Shown: positions 16,533 through 18,236 of the stretch, one piece after another | How positions within the stretch are numbered: position 1 is the first letter of the stretch | How the letters are laid out: each line of letters starts with the position of its first letter | From: Cryomorphaceae bacterium | Lineage (GTDB): Bacteria; Bacteroidota; Bacteroidia; Flavobacteriales; Crocinitomicaceae | Assembly: GCA_021298235.1 (NCBI GenBank) | Contig: JAJTDX010000041.1 | Span: 1-18,236 of the forward strand | Direction: 5' to 3' | DNA: 18,236 nucleotides | Program-made: the position numbers and the translations under genes | Notes under the pieces: model-generated | The model's database searches: none | Seen by the model: the letters and a program-made list of their open reading frames with translations, nothing else | Told to the model about the DNA's origin: nothing

Positions 16533-16554
16533 TAAACCAGACGTTATTGGTTTA
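16533..16554. promoter_or_regulatory. Inverted repeat upstream of the GldL-like genes
   Basis: TAAACCA (16533-16539) and TGGTTTA (16548-16554) form a perfect seven-base inverted repeat with an eight-base spacer, ending 12 bases before the ATG at 16567. It has no following T-run, so it is a better candidate for a regulator site or leader hairpin than a terminator. No convincing Bacteroidota promoter pair was found in the 66-base gap (16501-16566). Confidence 0.4.
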
Positions 16555-16566
16555 AATTCAGATAAA

Positions 16567-16842
16567 ATGAAAAGACAAATCCTTCATTTCTTACAAAAAC
16601 TGCGGCAATTTAGCCTCGGTTTCATGTTCATTGGTGGTGTGTTTTATGTAGATCACTTTCCCTTTGCAACATTCTTTTTAACAACGGGTGGTCTCGGCTT
16701 CGCAGTTTATTGTTTCCTCTCCGCCTTTAAACCCATTCATGAAGAACCGAATTGGGAGCTCGTTTACCCTGAGCTTGCGCTTGGTGATGCAGAAGAAGTG
16801 ATAGAAACTTTAAAAAACCATCCAGATGAAACCGGGAAGTAA
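16567..16842 (+). CDS. Small GldL-like membrane hairpin protein (first copy)
   Basis: This is a 91-residue protein with two membrane helices (about 14-29 and 33-53) followed by FLSAFKPIHEEPNWELVYPEL. The SAFxP ... W-x-x-VYPxL signature and helix layout match the N-terminal membrane domain of GldL, the proton-driven gliding and type IX secretion motor subunit. Full GldL is more than twice as long, with a cytoplasmic tail that is absent here. In GldL a glutamate in the second helix, seven residues before the Ser of SAFEP, is essential for proton flow; here that position is Phe45. It is therefore probably not a proton channel by itself. The following gene overlaps it by 17 bases and encodes a related protein. 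Confidence 0.85.
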   Translation: MKRQILHFLQKLRQFSLGFMFIGGVFYVDHFPFATFFLTTGGLGFAVYCFLSAFKPIHEEPNWELVYPELALGDAEEVIETLKNHPDETGK

Positions 16843-17095
16843 AGCTTGGGTTTATTTTCTCCAAAGGATATACGGAATCTGCTGGTCGATGTTAATCATG
16901 GGATTGGCCTACCGATATATGAGCAGCATAACCACAGACGCGGACTTTCGAACGACTCTTATTTGGGCATCAAGAGTCCTCGTATATCCTTCGGGGATCA
17001 CAATCGGTCTGATATTTTTCTTGTCGGCTTTTGAACCTATCAGGCAACCGCTTGATTGGTCTATTGTCTACCCTGCCTTGCGCAAAAAGAAATAA
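16826..17095 (+). CDS. Small GldL-like membrane hairpin protein (second copy)
   Basis: This is an 89-residue paralogue of the preceding protein, overlapping it by 17 bases in another frame. It has two membrane helices (about 16-32 and 43-68) and the signature FLSAFEPIRQPLDWSIVYPAL, which is closer to GldL than its neighbour (SAFEP, DW, VYP). The critical helix-2 glutamate position is Ile60. The protein ends in RKKK right after the signature, so the cytoplasmic tail of GldL is missing. Tight overlap suggests the two proteins are made together and may form a hetero-oligomer. The ATG at 16826 is the only reasonable start. A strong terminator follows 19 bases after the stop. Confidence 0.85.
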   Translation: MKPGSKAWVYFLQRIYGICWSMLIMGLAYRYMSSITTDADFRTTLIWASRVLVYPSGITIGLIFFLSAFEPIRQPLDWSIVYPALRKKK

Positions 17096-17113
17096 ACAGA
17101 CTGTCTATATAAG

Positions 17114-17139
17114 AAATGGGAGGCACGCCTCCCATTTTT
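17114..17139 (+). terminator. Rho-independent terminator after the GldL-like genes
   Basis: AAATGGGAGG (17114-17123) pairs perfectly with CCTCCCATTT (17128-17137) around the four-base loop CACG, and a T-run follows. It ends the plus-strand transcript and separates it from the convergent gene ending at 17166. The minus-strand side lacks a comparable T-run. Confidence 0.9.
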
Positions 17140-17165
17140 ATTTAACCAAATGGATTCCAGTTGTC

Positions 17166-17507
17166 TTACTCAAAGACATTTTCTTCGGTGAACACATGGA
17201 TATTTACCCCATTAATCCTGCAAAAATCTTTAAAAAATTCAGGGATAGGAAAGCTGCCTCCGCCTTGAATGAAAATGTCTCTAATCCCGTTTTTCAAAAT
17301 AATCTTTTCCAGCGATTTAAAGAACTTATCCAACTCATTTTGAATGCCATTTCGAACATTCACACGAATAGGCAAGACCACTGCTATGCGTTCTGTAGCC
17401 CTTTCGAAAACTCTTGGATTGTTTCGAATAGCGTAACCCGGATTTTGCCTCCAACCGTTCCTTTTGAATCCTTCAAAAAGAGCATCTGAACAATCAATAT
17501 GTATCAT
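17166..17507 (-). CDS. Hypothetical protein
   Basis: This 113-residue soluble protein is not recognised. It has an alternating alpha/beta pattern: RIAVVLPIRVNV (strand), a charged helix (about 55-72), then IRDIFIQGGGSF (strand plus glycine loop), a helix and a last strand VNIHVF. That is compatible with a small Rossmann-like or flavodoxin-like fold, but no active-site motif is clear. The ATG at 17507 is preceded directly by AAAGGA, unusually close for a ribosome-binding site. A likely promoter lies at 17545-17573. It appears to be a single-gene transcript. Confidence 0.75.
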   Translation of the reverse strand: MIHIDCSDALFEGFKRNGWRQNPGYAIRNNPRVFERATERIAVVLPIRVNVRNGIQNELDKFFKSLEKIILKNGIRDIFIQGGGSFPIPEFFKDFCRINGVNIHVFTEENVFE

Positions 17508-17544
17508 TCCTTTATATTATAGGAAGATATACGCAAAACTCGAT

Positions 17545-17573
17545 GAAATATAAAGCTCGTGGTGGAAAGCCAA
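17545..17573 (-). promoter_or_regulatory. Bacteroidota-type promoter for the 113-residue gene
   Basis: Read on the minus strand, TTG (17573-17571) is followed after 18 bases by TATATTTC (17552-17545), which matches TAnnTTTG at all but the last base. The ATG is 37 bases downstream. Spacing and position fit the phylum's promoter pattern. Confidence 0.5.
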
Positions 17574-17586
17574 TAATTGCTTTCAA

Positions 17587-18236
17587 TTACTTTCTAAAAC
17601 GCAGGAAAAATTCTTCATTCATGGCAGGGTCTAGCTTGGAGTAAAACTCTACAGCAAGCTTAAATTTCTTTTTCAGCTTCGGGTAATTTTCACACACTGC
17701 ATAAAATTCTTTGGTGCCCGAAAACATGTGCTCTGCAAACGAATTCAAGTCGTTTTCCATATCTGTTGTAGCATATTCGTGCAGAAATCCTTTTTCATGT
17801 AAGCTAGCATCAAATTCTTCTGAGCTTCTGCCATTCAGCGCATTTACACCTCCCGATTCATCCCAATAATCGAGTTCATTGCAGGCCTTCCATGCTTTTT
17901 TATTGAGAAAGGATGGATTGCTTTCCAGTAATACACTTGAGAATTCGTGATGAAATGATTCTTCAATAAAATAGTCATCATACTCACTAAGGACAACATA
18001 AACGGTATTTTCATAGTATGTTCCCCCATAGCCCAATCCGTAAAAAGTCATATTTTGAAAAATATAGACCCTATTTAGGTGTTTCCGCAATACAGAAAGA
18101 GGATACTTGGAAAGTGCCTTTTCCATAAAAGTTTTGTTTTTTTCAAACTCAGCACTATCTATCTCCTCAACCTGAGCATCGATCTCCGAATTGACCCATT
18201 GCTCCGGAAATGTACTGTCATCAACTTTATACAATA
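17587..18236 (-). CDS. Hypothetical protein, possible metallopeptidase-like (N-terminus cut by window edge)
   Basis: The frame stays open to the right edge, and the only start-like codon there is an internal TTG at 18234, so the true start is probably outside the window; 216 residues are visible. A YFIEESFHHEFSSVLLE segment is followed about 65 residues later by TDMENDLNSFAEHMF. A His-His-Glu on a helix followed by a downstream Glu-bearing helix is reminiscent of zinc metallopeptidases (HExxH plus a distant Glu), and similar lipoproteins exist in Bacteroidota, but the second His of HExxH is Ser here. The protein is acidic and rich in aromatic residues, consistent with export. Function stays open. 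Confidence 0.7.
   Translation of the reverse strand, partial: LYKVDDSTFPEQWVNSEIDAQVEEIDSAEFEKNKTFMEKALSKYPLSVLRKHLNRVYIFQNMTFYGLGYGGTYYENTVYVVLSEYDDYFIEESFHHEFSSVLLESNPSFLNKKAWKACNELDYWDESGGVNALNGRSSEEFDASLHEKGFLHEYATTDMENDLNSFAEHMFSGTKEFYAVCENYPKLKKKFKLAVEFYSKLDPAMNEEFFLRFRK

Noticed and set aside
16567..17095. A gliding-motility (gld) operon
   Set aside because: Only the membrane-hairpin signature of GldL is present; the long GldL tail and GldK, GldM and GldN are not in the window.
1..18236. CRISPR array, tRNA, rRNA, insertion sequence or prophage
   Set aside because: No direct-repeat/spacer pattern, cloverleaf, transposase, integrase or terminal inverted repeats were found on reading both strands.

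Overview
The window looks like chromosomal DNA from a member of the Bacteroidota, probably near the Flavobacteriales. The evidence is: a mutL - rhomboid - rhomboid (with the short C-terminal tail seen in Bacteroidota) - endonuclease/exonuclease/phosphatase gene order; a fused SpmA/SpmB-type nucleoside-recognition protein; two small proteins resembling the membrane hairpin of the gliding-motor protein GldL; a short lipoprotein with an SC lipobox; and promoters of the Bacteroidota TTG...TAnnTTTG type. The DNA is A+T rich and almost fully coding. I see no tRNA, rRNA, CRISPR array, insertion sequence or integrase.

Left part (1-2650). A leftward exported family-3 glycoside hydrolase runs off the left edge. 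Divergent from it is a two-gene cassette (1193-2650) with a good promoter. It encodes an unrecognised 156-residue protein directly followed by a 328-residue protein with macro-domain-like motifs. This is one of the two best candidates for an undescribed system.

Housekeeping block (2765-8503, plus strand). mutL, two rhomboid proteases, a membrane-anchored endonuclease/exonuclease/phosphatase, a small lipocalin-like lipoprotein and a Sua5/YciO-family protein are packed nearly end to end, probably as one transcript. The MutL keeps its ATPase motifs but its C-terminal metal-binding endonuclease motif is degraded.

Minus-strand block (8511-14442). Read right to left: a polysaccharide-deacetylase-like protein and a GNAT-type acyltransferase with overlapping ends, a short ATAAAA tandem repeat, then two large unrecognised proteins. 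The first (534 residues) has a PH-like region, a TerB-like helical region, a glycine-rich membrane segment and a C-terminal coiled coil. The second (652 residues) begins with a coiled coil, two bases after the first stops. Together they look like a membrane-anchored two-protein assembly, the second strong candidate for something new.

Right part (14566-18236). On the plus strand are a fused nucleoside-recognition membrane protein, a protein made of exact 25-residue Trp repeats, and two overlapping genes for GldL-like membrane hairpins that both lack the expected membrane glutamate, closed by a strong terminator. Then come two minus-strand genes: an unknown 113-residue protein and the C-terminal part of a possible metallopeptidase-like protein cut by the right edge.
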